This document shows positions 22,800-34,569 of a DNA stretch of 64,000 bases, in pieces. A program made the translations under genes and the position numbers. The stretch covers positions 186,001-250,000 of the forward strand of contig JAHQIW010005944.1 of assembly GCA_019055375.1 (NCBI GenBank). Direction: 5' to 3'. Numbering within the stretch: the first letter of the stretch is position 1; each line of letters begins with the position of its first letter. Below the pieces are notes generated by a model. It ran no database searches. It was not told the DNA's origin and saw only the letters and a list, made by a program, of their open reading frames with translations. Source of the DNA: Parelaphostrongylus tenuis (Eukaryota; Nematoda; Chromadorea; Rhabditida; Metastrongylidae).

Positions 22800-24570
22800 C
22801 GTTGGGAGATTTGCTATACAAATAGCTTATGTCTATGGTGTCGGTCAAAACAAGTTTTTGTTTCTCATTCGGTGATTTCTCACTGAATGAAAGTTTTATT
22901 GTAATAAACTTTTAGCCGTCAGATAGAGAAAATTTTCTTGTTTATTACAGTTTGATAGGCTTTTGAAAGCAGCTTTTTTGAGCTTTGTAATGATCGAAAG
23001 AATATTGGGTTTCACATATAGTGAGCACTTCTAGTGGACTAGGGTGTGTGTACAGCTGTAATACCAATCCGCTGCATAAATCACATGGAGATCTCTTGAT
23101 GAAAATCAGAGATATATCCGACGCTCCTAAACTTTTTTGCATGTCCATGTGCTTTTCGGAAAAGGATATTTGATGAAAGCAATTTATCCTGTTTCAAAAA
23201 AGATTGGCAATCTCACAATGAAATATAAATCACTGTTCAGAAGGCCAGAAAACTGTGATCGCATCAAAAAGTGGTTTAAGAACGTCGTCACCTAAATCGA
23301 CAATAAAGGCTACAACTGGAACTTAGGCAAAAAATAAACGGAAGATCGCAACAATCACATATTTTCACCTGCGACCATTTTACGCCACATAAACTCAGCC
23401 GCTTAGGACTCTAAAAATGGCGTGCGGCCCCTTGATGCCGTCTGTTGCGCCATTTTGCAGATTGCCACATCCATTCGTCTGTTTGAGAGTGAGTACCTAT
23501 GTGTGGATCGACTAAATTTTGATGATGATTAACCGTGAAGTGCTCAGATAACTCGTCAGCCAGGAGTCAGTAATACGAAAACCTATCCACATACCTGAGC
23601 AATACGTGGTGGCCAAGCGCCGTCGCTGCATTGAGCCCCCTATTTATTACATATCACTGAGAAGTCCTTTTGAAAAATCAAATACAACACTGTAATTATC
23701 AGCCCGTAAATTATCGCATAGTTTATAAAAATCTGAGAGAAATGCTCTCGTCGACGAAAGACACGTTGAAACGCCTCAAGTGTGAAACATACTTTTAATT
23801 TGGCTGTTACAGCAAACTAAAAGGTTTTCTTCAGTACCTAAGTGTATCGTTCGAATTGTCTAGATTTAGGCTACTGATTAAACTGAGAATAAACTCGGAA
23901 AAACTAAAAGACACCCTTGTTTTTGAAGGGTCACGGAAAACAGCGATATTTCAAATGTGTGATGCCCACTCTTCTTGTGCAAATTGCATAGCTATGAGAA
24001 GCACGTTTCAAAGAGCAAACACATCTTTTTATGTTTGCTTCAAAAGCTGGAACTTTTACTAAATAAGGAAATTTTTTTTTGACGCTCAGTGTACTGGTAT
24101 TTCGTCCGTTAAATCTGCATTATGAGCACTTTTCGTGAATATCTTGACACTAAATTTGGCCAACCGATTTTACACCTCCTCGTAGCTCTTATAGTCGAAC
24201 GTCTGTTGAAGAATGGAAATTTCAGTACCAGTATTGGATCTATGAAAGATACTTTCCGCAAATACTGTTTTCGGAAAAGATAAGATTTTTGCTTTTTGTA
24301 GTCAGCTCGTACTTTTGACTGTGCAGAAGATTTTTGGTAATTTCCTTTTAAAGTTTTGATTCTAAGGACATACATCGCAATAAGATTTTAGATAAAATAG
24401 TGTCAGAAAAATTATACAAACATGGATCCAGTGAGAGAACTATCTTTATTTGAGAACTAAGTGTTAGTCCAAAGCATCAAACAAAACATTCAATGCATAA
24501 AAATCAGTGAGCCCAAAGTTTTTAAGTTCGTATCTCTTAGTGCAACTTGTACAACTGCACATTGTACACA
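22800..24570. other. No gene supported
   Basis: The minus-strand open frame at 24,109-24,375 (88 codons, basic) might be an exon, but it has no clear acceptor and no family match. A GC-richer stretch at 23,410-23,640 has no conserved frame. No repeat family member was recognised apart from short scraps. Confidence 0.4.
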
Positions 24571-24580
24571 TATCAATCAT

Positions 24581-25033
24581 CTAGTACATCCCAATACCAT
24601 CAGCAGCTTTTTTATTCGAGATTAGCCTCTCAGCATGATACTCGGTAGCAAATTGATGTTGAAAAAATGCGAACCGCTGGGATAATCTTATACTTTTGAA
24701 AATGATATTACGCTCATCTGATAGCACGAGCCTATGACTTTCTTCATCCAATCGACCTTCATATATTCCCACATTTCACCTTTCTGCTGGCCATAAATGT
24801 TTGGTTCCCCTACGATAAATTTTCGAACTTCCCACGTGAACAACTCGTAGAAATCTCCTATCATGTTGCCCTAGGTGGGACGTCGCATTGAAGATTCGCC
24901 AGCTTTCCTTGCCGAAGGTGAGGTGTACGGGAAGAATCTTGGGCCACACTACATTTCTGTCAGCCATCCACTGCATTAGTAAAAGCCAAGCCTCTCCGTA
25001 CTTAACTGTCTGTGCTTTTCCGGTGGATAGCAC
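24581..25033 (-). pseudogene. Unknown ORF interrupted by one in-frame TGA
   Basis: The same minus-strand frame runs from about 25,033 to a TAG at 24,581, interrupted only by a TGA at 24,776-24,778. The part before the TGA includes YGEAWLLLMQWMADRNVVWP and SWRIFNATSHLGQHDRRFLR. The part after it includes YEGRLDEESHRLVLSDERNI. Amino-acid composition looks like a folded globular protein, not random AT-rich translation. I do not recognise the family. An exon-like stretch lies just upstream (25,090-25,165, with a TTTTTCAG acceptor and GTAAGC donor), but its phase does not connect clearly. Confidence 0.4.
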
Positions 25034-25199
25034 ATATTTCCAGGATTTTCCCTAGTGCTAAGCAGGAAGTTTTCAGAAAGCATCTTAACAATCATTAGAG
25101 AGCTTACGTTTGAAGCTATCCGTGTACTTGTCCGGTTTTTTTGAAAACAGCCTTTTATAACGCTGAAAAATTCAAGAAAATTATATTTCACACGGTCAT

Positions 25200-27300
25200 C
25201 TTTCTCGCTGTAGAGAGCTCTTTCTTCAAACGATCAGTATTCGTTAGATGCCGGAAAATTTAGTGATATCAATACAGTGCTTGTATTACGAAAAAACCGA
25301 TTCTCCGCAGTGCAGGTAAGTGTTCTTTCGCTAATTCACGAGCGGCGGGCTGAGATGTAAGAGCGGGTCGGCGTGGACATCAATCCATGACGCGTAAGTA
25401 AGGTGTACGTGGCTAATGTGGAAAATTTTTTTCTCTAATTTTCAACGTTATGGGAGGGCCTTTTTATAGAACCGGCCACGTACAGCGCTAACTTGAGATT
25501 CAGGAACTTAAATTACGGCTAAAGCTCTTTATTAAAGCCTCTTGTCCAGCGTAGAATATAGGCTTGAAAATCTGTGCTAGCGAACGGATAAAAATCGTGA
25601 CTAACCCCAGAAATCACGCACTGATATAAGCTGCGCAGAAAAGAAATTGCTCATGATGACATTAATCGAGGGTGAAATGCATCGCAGATAGATGGCTTAC
25701 CAGGAGTACACGGTAGGTTGATGAAAGGTCGCAACTGGGTGAAGATGGTTTTAATCAAGTCATCTGAGATGTGGGAAGTGGCCGAAGCACAGGAAACCAC
25801 TTTCTTTTCAAATTGCTTTCACAAAAGTGCCTTCAATGATAAGCTATTTTTTAGAGATAACGTTTTCATAGCTCAAAATCTGGCTACACAATTCCAAAAG
25901 ATTCGCTACGAAAAAATGAACTTTGGTTGCAAAACTTTATATTTTTTGAGCAGAATGTACAAAAAAAATCTTCTTAATACAGACTCAATGCCGCAACTAA
26001 AGTTTAAAAAGCTATCGTTTGATTACGAAGGCATGGGCAAAATAAGGAAATGTTCAACAAAATCTGGGCAAAATATATTCCTAATTGTAAAGGTGTGGTT
26101 TTTTTTTTGAAAATGAATATCCTAGGAAACATTGGCGTCTACTTTACTAAATTTGACAAAAGCCTCCCTGGTGATACGCTGTCTCTTACTGACTACAATG
26201 ACCCTCCAAAATGTTAGCTGACGCGACTCTAGATACAAGAGCGCACCAATCTTCGTATCTGTCCAAACGGGGCGCCTAGCTGAGGATCAAATGAGAATCA
26301 TCATCGGCGAAGGGATATATAACGCTGTCACTGCACATCGTGGGTTTCAGCACATATTTTTTCCACAGGTTATAGAGTTCGTAAGTGCCTTGCTTTCTAG
26401 TTAGTCCGAAAGCGACTCATTCTTGGTCCCGTGCTTTTTCGATGATTACCGCGTTTGTTATGCGTGCGTCCGAGATTAATTTCGTAGAAAACCCATCGAA
26501 ACTGGCGCTTTGACATCTCCGAACTATTGAAAGCTTTCGCAAACATACCTTATAGTTCAATTAAACTATGCGGAGCGGAAATACATATATTAGCTTTGCA
26601 AGAAGGCACAGCACTGTAGGGTTCAAAATGGTTTTTGCTAGATTACACAAAGAAATGAGATGAATTACCAGACATTGATTCTCAAACAACCCAATGGATG
26701 ATTTACAATTAATACTATCGTTGAAGGTGACAGCTGCGGATAGTTAGGTGAAATAAATGAGAATCACTCCAATTGATCACTACTTTGCCTTTCGTCATGC
26801 AGTGATCTCATTGGTCATTTTGATATTGATGTTCAATACTTGTCACACAGGTGAAGCAACTTCTCTGACACATACTTGTAACCACAGACGATGAGAGAAA
26901 GATACTCTAAGTTTGCTTTACATGACGTGACGTTCGTTAGAGAAGATGAGAATAAACGGGTGTGCATGAGAAAAAAAGGAAGGCAGAATTTAGAGGCGGA
27001 TGCCCAGCATCGGTGGTCAAAGCTCGGCGGAACAGCTCAAATATTATAACGAATTCACGACAAACCCACGTCAAACAAATACTAATGGATCTGATTTCTG
27101 GGATACGATATAAGGAGTCAAAACAGTAAATAAACGTTTATCCGTACGAAACGGTGCTGACAGACATTCTCGAAAAATCAAGTATAGAATCTAATCCACA
27201 CAAAATTTAGCACGGAATAAGTGAGCTCCGATGACATTGATGCAGATAGCATCATCATCTTAACACAAATAATAAATTTTATCATAATCCAATTTAATAC
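25200..27300. other. No gene supported
   Basis: The 130-codon plus-strand frame at 25,718-26,110 is Lys/Phe/Asn-rich and looks like chance opening in AT-rich DNA. A GC-richer patch near 25,340-25,400 (AGCGGCGGGCTGAGATG) has no conserved frame. I see nothing else definable. Confidence 0.4.
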
Positions 27301-27304
27301 AGGG

Positions 27305-27630
27305 CTTTTAACTGGGAAGGAGGCAAACTCACATTCCAGCTATAACACTGCATTAATATAGTAGTCTTCACCTTCTGTTGATCTGCCATCCGTATAATTA
27401 GCCACGGGAGAAGAAATGTTTGTGCTGCAGTACCACTACAACATGTGACTTAGCGCATTTACATGGAGAAAAGCTAAAAGCTTGGCAAATGAAATGCCAC
27501 TAGATTGAACTTTTACAATAGCCCATTCATCAAAAATTACAACGCATGATGTCGTTATTGAAAGATGCTTCTGAATGCGGGAATATGGTTTTCCGTAGAA
27601 TGCAAATCGCTATCAGGGTCACCCATACTA
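27305..27630 (+). repeat. Dispersed direct repeat G, copy 2 (left half)
   Basis: Matches 19,430-19,790: AACTCACATTCCAGC, TGATCTGCCATCCGT, GCATGATGTCGTTATTGAA, then GGTTTTCCGTAGAATGC. It ends before the right half seen in copies 1 and 3. Confidence 0.6.
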
Positions 27631-27639
27631 AAAAGACCG

Positions 27640-29305
27640 AGGCTTGAGCCGATATTCAAATGGCCGTAACGTAAGCGGCTCCAGCAAAAACGCGGAAATA
27701 GTCAGAAGGAGAGTATTTACGAAAAGACGTACTATTTTTCAGCAAAATAAAAAAGTTGAACAAGGCCGGCTTGATAAAAGACTTTAAACTGGGCCCACGG
27801 TATATTTTAAAGCTCAGTTATAGGCCGATGAACCCCCCTCCCCCGTGATCGCTGTCGTCCTGTTACAACTCCTTAAGTGTGCTTCCGCGTTACATTGAGA
27901 GGCAATCTTTGAGAGGTTTCAGGCTGCCTTAACAACACATCAAAAACGGCATTTTCTCGGCAATTTGAAATGCCGGCTTCAGCCTGAAAATCACGAAGCC
28001 GTAAATACCGAGAAATTGCAAAGAAGAAAAAGCGAATTTTGTCAAATCGTCAAAGTCGATAATATTAGTCACACACACTCACACACAAGCACTCTTTCTG
28101 ATATCATACCTTTATTTCAAGTGTTTTACTGAGGCCACAAGATGTTTATTTTAGAAATTTTCATTGAAACTAATAAATCTGCATCTGCGATTTAATGTAC
28201 TTGATCAAACTTAAATAGCCTGAATACACAATGTTCCAGTTTGAGCAAGTATATCTCGTCTCGCAGTCAACTTCATTAGTTGAGATTAGAGTTACTAGAA
28301 TAGTGAACTCTGTTTTTACGAGACCTTTACGTTGGCAAGTGAAGCGAAGTCTTCCCCATGATATTATAGGGTTTCTTTGATTTAAAATATGATTGTTAAC
28401 TTTTTGTTAAACATATCATTGCTGTGGCATTGCTCCACTACGGATAGCCATGTATCTCCAGTGACATTGCTTATCCATGTTTGAATATTATTTAATAAAC
28501 TGTTTGATTACTAAGAGCTCAAATAAACACCTAAGCAATGAAGATTAAAAGGTAAACTACACAGTGGCTATAGCAACGGAGGTACTCAGAGGGTTAGGTA
28601 ACAACCCCAGAATTACTAAGATGTGGTTTATCTCGCTACAATATTCTTCATGCAAAGACTCCTACGTACACCGTTGAAATGGAGCTTTGAGATTGTGAGT
28701 GATCATGAGTTGTTTTAGTCGTCATGATAGCCACTCGGACAGTCTTACATTCTATTTGTTCTGATCTAGTCAGTGCATTTGAATGTGCCGCTCGTCAGGC
28801 CATTTTAGAGGTCCGTTCAGTTGTGTGTCGCTTATTGCAGATGGTCACGCGTTTGGGCTACCAACGAGTTGCGCGTCCCGTTGTAACAAAGTATTTGCTA
28901 ACGCCTCTTTCGCTTATTTCTCCTTTTCCTTCTCCTTGCTTTTTCTTTCTCCTTTTCTTTCCTTTTTTATTTGCTTCTCAAGTTGTGCACTCAAAAAAAT
29001 TTCATTTCCAACCATGTCGAACAGTACCATCTTTAAAGTTCGATTTACGGACAGTACTCACACCTCGACGGTGATATATGTCCTCAAAAGAAGTTTTGTT
29101 GTGTTGATTCAGGCACTTTGCTTTCGTTTCAAATTTTTGTTGAGTCAAATGTCCACTTATGATCGGAAATACTTTCTAAGTGATACTACCACTAAGCACT
29201 GATTTTGTCAACTTCTCTATCAATATTTACGAAAAGGAAATTCTCGTCAATGATTTTGACACCGATAAGAATGTCTGCGGCGCGGATATCGTCTATAATT
29301 TTTTG
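27640..29305. other. No gene supported; low-complexity pyrimidine tract
   Basis: Two overlapping plus-strand frames at 28,724-29,074 and 28,783-29,202 run through a CT-rich tract (28,915-28,980) that lacks stops for compositional reasons. A short CA-rich run is at 28,068-28,088. No element ends were recognised. Confidence 0.4.
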
Positions 29306-29309
29306 AATT

Positions 29310-29590
29310 TTTAATCAGATGCAGATCGCTAGCTGGGTCAGTATGCTGAAAAGAGCAGTTTGATTAAGCATGGTTCAAGCTTCAACATAGAAGCCCACGG
29401 TATACACAAACCTATCCATAAGGCAAAACCGAGGACCAATGTAAGCACAGCCGACATTGAAAAATGTATTCCCCTTCTTCTCTCTCAAATTAGCCAAGCT
29501 CTTTGAATAACTGCTTCGCATAAAGACGAACGGTAATGGCGATTTTAATCAATGGCAAGATTAAAAGTTGCTTGTAAACTGATTACCAGA
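29310..29590 (+). repeat. Dispersed direct repeat G, copy 3 (right half)
   Basis: Matches 19,740-20,010 with GATGCAGATCGCTAGC, GGTATACACAAACCTAT, TCTCAAATTAGCCAAGC and ATGGCAAGATTAAAAGTTGC. Confidence 0.6.
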
Positions 29591-30159
29591 GAGACATACG
29601 CCTTATATCAGCTTGGAGCACCTGATATTTCATTTGGATGATTCCGTTGCTTAATCAATATGTCAAACACGCAGTCAGTTTATTTACCTGTCGAAGCATA
29701 ATAACTATCAGTTATATCACATTGATAAAAGACATATTGATGACAATCAGATCTTATTGCGTATTGACATGTGAAATTTTCTTTTTTCATTGAAAGCTGT
29801 TATTACTCTTGGATACTTGAATACTTGGAGAGTCCGTCTTTACGAATTGCGAGAACATCAGCAAATTTTGTGCTCGTCTCTTCTTTTGGCTATTGTCAAT
29901 TGTCGCACTATTCTCTGAAAAATAACAACAATCACATAACGATTTCTGAATAATGTGTTAAGCATTTTCTGGTGGAAAGAGGCTTGCACACATACCTTAT
30001 TTCCTTAGCTTACTGGTTTGGCAGTACTTTGAACACTTGTTGGTCCGTCTTTACAATATTTTTTCTCATCCCAGTACTTCCAACATTCAATCCGTCCGTT
30101 CGTCTTCTTCCTGCTTGTCGTAGAATACTAACTGAGCACGTCTTGCTGCAGTCAACGTG

Positions 30160-30440
30160 ATAGCTTGTTAGTGGGTGTTCCATCGGGCGTTCGTTGTTTG
30201 CAGCCGGAAAGTGTTGGAAAGCGAGGCTTAGCCCGCGCGTGCCGCAGCGAACAATACAACTACTCGGCCACGGCCGAGACTCTGAGAAGTCAGAAATATA
30301 AAGCCGCGAATGTGTATGTATGCGGGTGAGCACGTTCGGTCACGTATCTATGCGTTTGTGCCTGTGCGTACGCGCGTGGAAGTACTTACGAGAGTGCGCA
30401 CGTGTATGTGGCTGTAGCTCAGAAACATATAGCAGTGAGT
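30160..30440. promoter_or_regulatory. GC-rich, GT-rich segment, possible promoter-like patch
   Basis: This segment is clearly richer in G, C and CpG than its neighbours. It contains a TATAAAGCC near 30,298 followed by an alternating purine-pyrimidine GTGTATGTATGCGGG and TGTGCCTGTGCGTACGCGCG run. The minus-strand open frame at 30,010-30,333 overlaps it, but I find no splice or family support. It could be the promoter of a gene whose exons I did not recognise, or a simple-sequence island. Confidence 0.25.
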
Positions 30441-30768
30441 AGAGACACATCGATTATACACAAGGAATTCACAAAAAAACTTTCAGCCTTCCAAATCTGT
30501 GTAAACTTAGAGCCGCTTGAGTCGATTGTTTAGCTAACAATCATAGTTACTTACATTTCTTGAGCTTCCTGTTGGATCGGCTCTCCAGCAGGTTTTCATC
30601 ACTCCATGGATGGCTGCCGGTAGTTTTCGGTCGACTGGTGGCCCAAATTAGGACTACAAATCTGAAGCAAATGAGACTCGAAATCTTTAGTGTTTTAGTG
30701 CATTTTTCGCAGTGTTATGATGTTTCATACGTATCTAAGAGAGTTGATTGGTGAGCAAAGTTACGGCC

Positions 30769-30845
30769 TCAGACGGGGGTCAAATCCACGTTTAATTCAT
30801 ACCGGTGAAGCGTGCTATCACTACACCACCGAGGTCATTCGCACA
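30769..30845 (-). mobile_element. tRNA-like element, about 74 bp
   Basis: Read on the minus strand, the two ends (GACCTCG and TGAGGCC) can pair at six of seven positions like an acceptor stem, and GGTGTAGTGATAGCACGC resembles an A box and D arm. The B-box position is poor (GGATTTGACCCC). The spacing is that of a tRNA, but no convincing anticodon arm can be drawn. I treat it as a tRNA pseudogene or SINE head related to type B. Confidence 0.4.
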
Positions 30846-31117
30846 ACCACTCATTTTGCAACATCTCTATGTTAGCTATCAGCCACCAACTGTTAACAGG
30901 TTTGGTCGGGTATGCGACTATGCTTCATAAACCCAATTGAGCTGACAGCCATTGTGATCGATAATAATCGAAATTTCTAGTGTTTTTACAACAAATTAAA
31001 CGATGACGTTTGAAAACACAAATCGAATATCACAGGGAAAAAAGCGAAATAATTACTTGTCAGTTTTGGTGATCGTTCCTTCTTTCGATGTGTATTGTGC
31101 CAGTCCGCGCTTCTTCA

Positions 31118-31450
31118 TTGGAGCTTCGCTCGAGTGAAGGACCTAACTCGCCGGTGCGCCTTCGTCGGCGGTAGAGCTGGTCTTCTTGTGTGGAGCTGCG
31201 CTCGACTGAATTATCTCACGTTGGCGTTAGAGCTGGTCTTCTTGTGTGGAGCTGCGCTCGACTGAATTATCTCACGTTGGCGTTAGAGCTGGTCTTCTTG
31301 TGTGGAGCTGCGCTCGACTGAATTATCTCACGTTGGCGTTAGAGCTGGTCTTCTTGTGTGGAGCTGCGCTCGACTGAAGTACTCACGTCGGCGTTAGAGC
31401 TGGTCTCCTTGTGTGGAGCTGCGCTCGACTGAAGTATCTCACCTGGCGAG
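31118..31450 (+). repeat. Tandem repeat, 56-bp unit, about 5-6 copies
   Basis: Units beginning GAGCTGGTCTTCTTGTGTGG start at 31,174, 31,230, 31,286 and 31,342, exactly 56 bases apart, and again at 31,397 after a 55-base unit. A diverged half-unit (GGAGCTTCGCTCGAGTGAAG) precedes the array. The three central copies are identical over the stretch I compared, which implies recent expansion or homogenisation. A 56-base period is not a multiple of three, so it is unlikely to encode a repeated peptide. Confidence 0.95.
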
Positions 31451-32225
31451 CTCATTTTATACACCACAGTTGTTGTGATAATCACTTATTGGTAGTGACA
31501 TGTTTTATCAGAGGCAACTTGTCATGTAGCACTCGTCATATCACTATCATCTAACACGGAGTCTAATAGCATTTTTAAAACCGCTTTCCTTCGATTTCGA
31601 CCATGCATACTTAGGGTACCCACACATGATATCGTAATGGCGAGAAAGATGTTTGGTCAAGCAATCTGAAAGTGAAGGTCAAAGCTTATTTAAACTGGTA
31701 ATGTACCTACGCCTAATTTTATGTCAATTACGTACTTACCGATTACGATCTTACGACTGATTTATAGGTAATGGAAGATAATTTTTCTGATAACTAGAAA
31801 AACTGAAGGCATGGGAAGACTGCGCAACTACAGCAAATGCGTGTTTTATCATGATTACTGCTTACTAATTGTTATTGTGCTACACAATACAACCATCTCG
31901 CTGTTGGAATTTCGAATTGTTTCGGATTAGTGCTTAGATGGGTGTTATTTTTGTTAGCTTATTTCGTATGAGATAGCTATGAATCACCACAGTAATTTGC
32001 AAGGAAAAAACAAGCTACTGCTAACAAAACTTGTAGTCAGCAAACTTCACAGAAAATGATTTCAAATTGGACAATCAAAGGGTCAAAAGGGCAAAGCTCC
32101 TGGCGTTCACCAATCCCTTGAGAATGTGCCATGCATCTGTCCTCAACTTTTACTTCATTCAAGGTGATTAATGCATTTTTGCCCTTTATAATAGTTGCGG
32201 TGACCTTTTCCTGTACCGATTCAAT

Positions 32226-32385
32226 CTCGCTAATCCCACCAGACAAGTCTTCAACCTGGCTGGTGTCAATTCACCGACACCGGAAGGATAAACGGTTATT
32301 TGGTGAACCATGAGCGCGAGATCAAACCTACGACCTTTCATGTTACGCGGCACCCTCTGACCAGTGTGTTACGTGCGCTCCTGTA
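32226..32385 (-). mobile_element. SINE type A, head and body, inverted
   Basis: On the minus strand it reads GAGCGCACGTAACACACTGG, a B box GTAGGTTTGATCTCGCGC, then CATGGTTCACCA and GGTGTCGGTGAATTGACACC. The 3' third is absent. An 11-base disturbance alters the A box. Confidence 0.65.
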
Positions 32386-32399
32386 AATCAATCAATGAG

Positions 32400-33750
32400 A
32401 GTAAATAGGTTTCGTAAATTGGTGGACACCTTACATGACATCCGTACATGAGGTACAAGGTGCCGTCTGGGTACAAATTGCAGTGGGATGGCTCTGTGTG
32501 TAAAACAAACCGCTGAAGAGGGAATGCGTAGTGTACAACGCCCTTGGGCTACTACACTCCAACCCCTCGGGTAGCGTTGAATCATAAATAACATGGATCG
32601 TACATCTGGAGCAATAGACGTCGAACAGCACGTTTAGTAGTATTCTGAGGTTTCATTATCACTGCAATATGTGATTTTTTCATTCGATTGGCCGACATAA
32701 TGTTTTTCTTCGTTGGAATTTTCAGGAAGTAATTTTGTAGTATTTACTACTTCTTTTACCACTGCCAATGAGTGCTATAATATTATAACTATGCTACATT
32801 ATACAATCTAGAATATTGAGTCTAGATAAAAGCTTAGAGATAAGGCGGGAGTTCAGTTTGCGTCTAACCTCTAGCAGGATGCCCAACGGATAGCTGTAGA
32901 AATCGATTCGAACGAGCTAATTGCGCAATTTGAGTTGTTTGAATAAAGTGTTTTTCTTCCTACGGCAAAAAAACTTTGAATTCTTTTAGTACTTCGAGAA
33001 AACAAGATTTTCTCTTTTTGCTCATATGCTTTTGGCTTAGTCATAAGTGTCTTTTGTAAAGAAAAACGCTAAATACTACGCAGTTTTACTGAATTTGGCT
33101 ATCAGTCAATTGTATTGCATTGTGCAAAAGCGATCACAAAGAAATTTTTGAGATGCTATTTCCTTGTTTCATACAAGGCCGAAGAGTCATCATCATCTGT
33201 ATCACCTGTCGCCCAGTTGATCGTCGAGTGACTCGAGCGGACACCACCAACACTTCCATTTTGCTCTATCGCGTGCAAGAGTAGCCCAGTGGACCCTCCT
33301 CGCTCTAGGGATTCGCTGAGCATATGTGTTTCTTCTAGGGCGCCATTATTCGGTACAGATAATGCATATCAAACAGTTCTATAAATATAAACACTAGAAG
33401 AAATTAATAAAGACATAGCAGACCACCCAACCCTACTGCAAGGTTCGTTCAATATAAATTCTGCTGAACCCGTAGTACTGGACTCACTACCGGGCCACCA
33501 CTATGGATTTAGCAGGGTTGATGTGTAACCGCTAACGACGCAAGCTGCCAGAGAAATATTGGCCAAGTAGGACCGTGAGACCCACAGCTGACGACTACGA
33601 TAGCAGTTCCAATGAAGCTGACTTCTGCGCTGTCCTTTGCTGGTTGCGTCTTATTATCACGTACACTTTATGCATCTTGGGATAAGCTGCACGCTATTTT
33701 CGCAAAATTTTTTCTCTTAGATTATTCTCATTCTTCATCACCATTTGGGA
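32400..33750. other. No gene supported
   Basis: A GC-richer 200-bp segment at 32,430-32,640 has two overlapping minus-strand frames, neither with splice or family support. It may be a dispersed repeat with no other copy here. The segment 33,180-33,620 is also relatively GC-rich, with no conserved frame. Confidence 0.35.
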
Positions 33751-33807
33751 TCCTAGCATGAGTGCGTGGGTATATTATATATTATAATATATATATATGC
33801 ATATAAT

Positions 33808-34185
33808 TCCGAAAAAGAATGTCTAAAGCCTAAATGAGGTTGGTACCTCAGGGCCATACGCCAGTGTTTCGGAGGTTTCGGCCTCCTCGTCAGTGACCCC
33901 CGCCTCACATTGAACCTGCATTGTAGCAAGGAGGGAGGCGCATGTGGTGATGGCATAGTAGACAATGACAGTAGTCCATCACCACTTTTCAGTTGATGGA
34001 TTTCGCCTGTTAGATCAAAATTGATCCATAAGATCGACTGTTTTTGATTTTTGACTGCTACAGTGCAGGGCTTAATATGGGGCCGGGGTCAATGACGAGG
34101 AGGGCGAAACCTCAGAAACACCGGTGTATGGCCCTGGCGTATCAACTTCGTTTAGGCTTTAGACATTCCATTTTTGGAATTATTT
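33808..34185. mobile_element. Foldback element with arms of about 125 bp
   Basis: The left arm (33,808-33,930) contains GGTTTCGGCCTCCTCGTCAG. The right arm (34,055-34,185) carries its inverse, with GACGAGGAGGGCGAAACC, GTATGGCCCTGGCG and TTTAGGCTTTAGACATTC. The arms agree at most positions and are separated by about 125 bp. Both ends run into AT dinucleotide tracts (33,778-33,800 and 34,213-34,250). No ORF is conserved in the arms. Confidence 0.75.
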
Positions 34186-34212
34186 TGATTGTTTATTGCG
34201 AGGTTCTTGAAA

Positions 34213-34217
34213 TATAT

Positions 34218-34250
<33 letters not shown>
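34213..34250. repeat. AT microsatellite
   Basis: Alternating AT with one interruption, lying between the foldback element and a type C SINE. A second tract of about 38 bases follows the SINE at 34,522-34,560. Confidence 0.95.
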
Positions 34251-34518
34251 CGGGACGCCCTGGCTGAGTGGTTGTGATGTTGGTCACGACACACGTGGTG
34301 GCGAGCTCCACCCCCCACATTTCTCCGGTAGTCAACAACAGCGTCTTATGGAACGCCACAAGAAGGCTATCCTTGACATTGCAAGGAAAGTTTCTCGACC
34401 AGTATTCTGCGCCATTCAAGAAGAAGACGAATAACGAATTGAACGCTAGGAGTAATGGGATCCAGACAGTGAAAAAACACTATGATGACGGATTAAATAA
34501 AGTGATAAAGACAAAGTG

Positions 34519-34521
<3 letters not shown>
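34251..34521 (+). mobile_element. tRNA-derived SINE, type C
   Basis: The head has an A-box-like TGGCTGAGTGGTTGTGATG and a degenerate B box near GGCGAGCTCCACC, followed by a body with AACGCCACAAGAAGGC and CATTCAAGAAGAAGACGAA. The end is AT-rich with GTGATAAAGAC repeats. The same 265-bp sequence recurs at 47,127-47,395, and a headless copy is at 52.5-52.7 kb. The A box resembles that of Ser or Leu tRNAs. It is bounded on both sides by AT tracts. Confidence 0.75.
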
Positions 34522-34562
<41 letters not shown>

Positions 34563-34569
34563 AACAAAA

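Noticed and set aside
25718..26110. 130-codon plus-strand frame
   Set aside because: Lys/Asn/Phe-rich composition typical of AT-rich chance frames, ending in an A/T homopolymer; no acceptor and no motif.
28724..29202. Overlapping 116- and 139-codon plus-strand frames
   Set aside because: Both pass through a pyrimidine-rich tract that has no stops for compositional reasons; no motif and no splice site in phase.
31118..31450. CRISPR-like array
   Set aside because: Units are directly adjacent 56-bp tandem repeats without variable spacers, in eukaryotic DNA.
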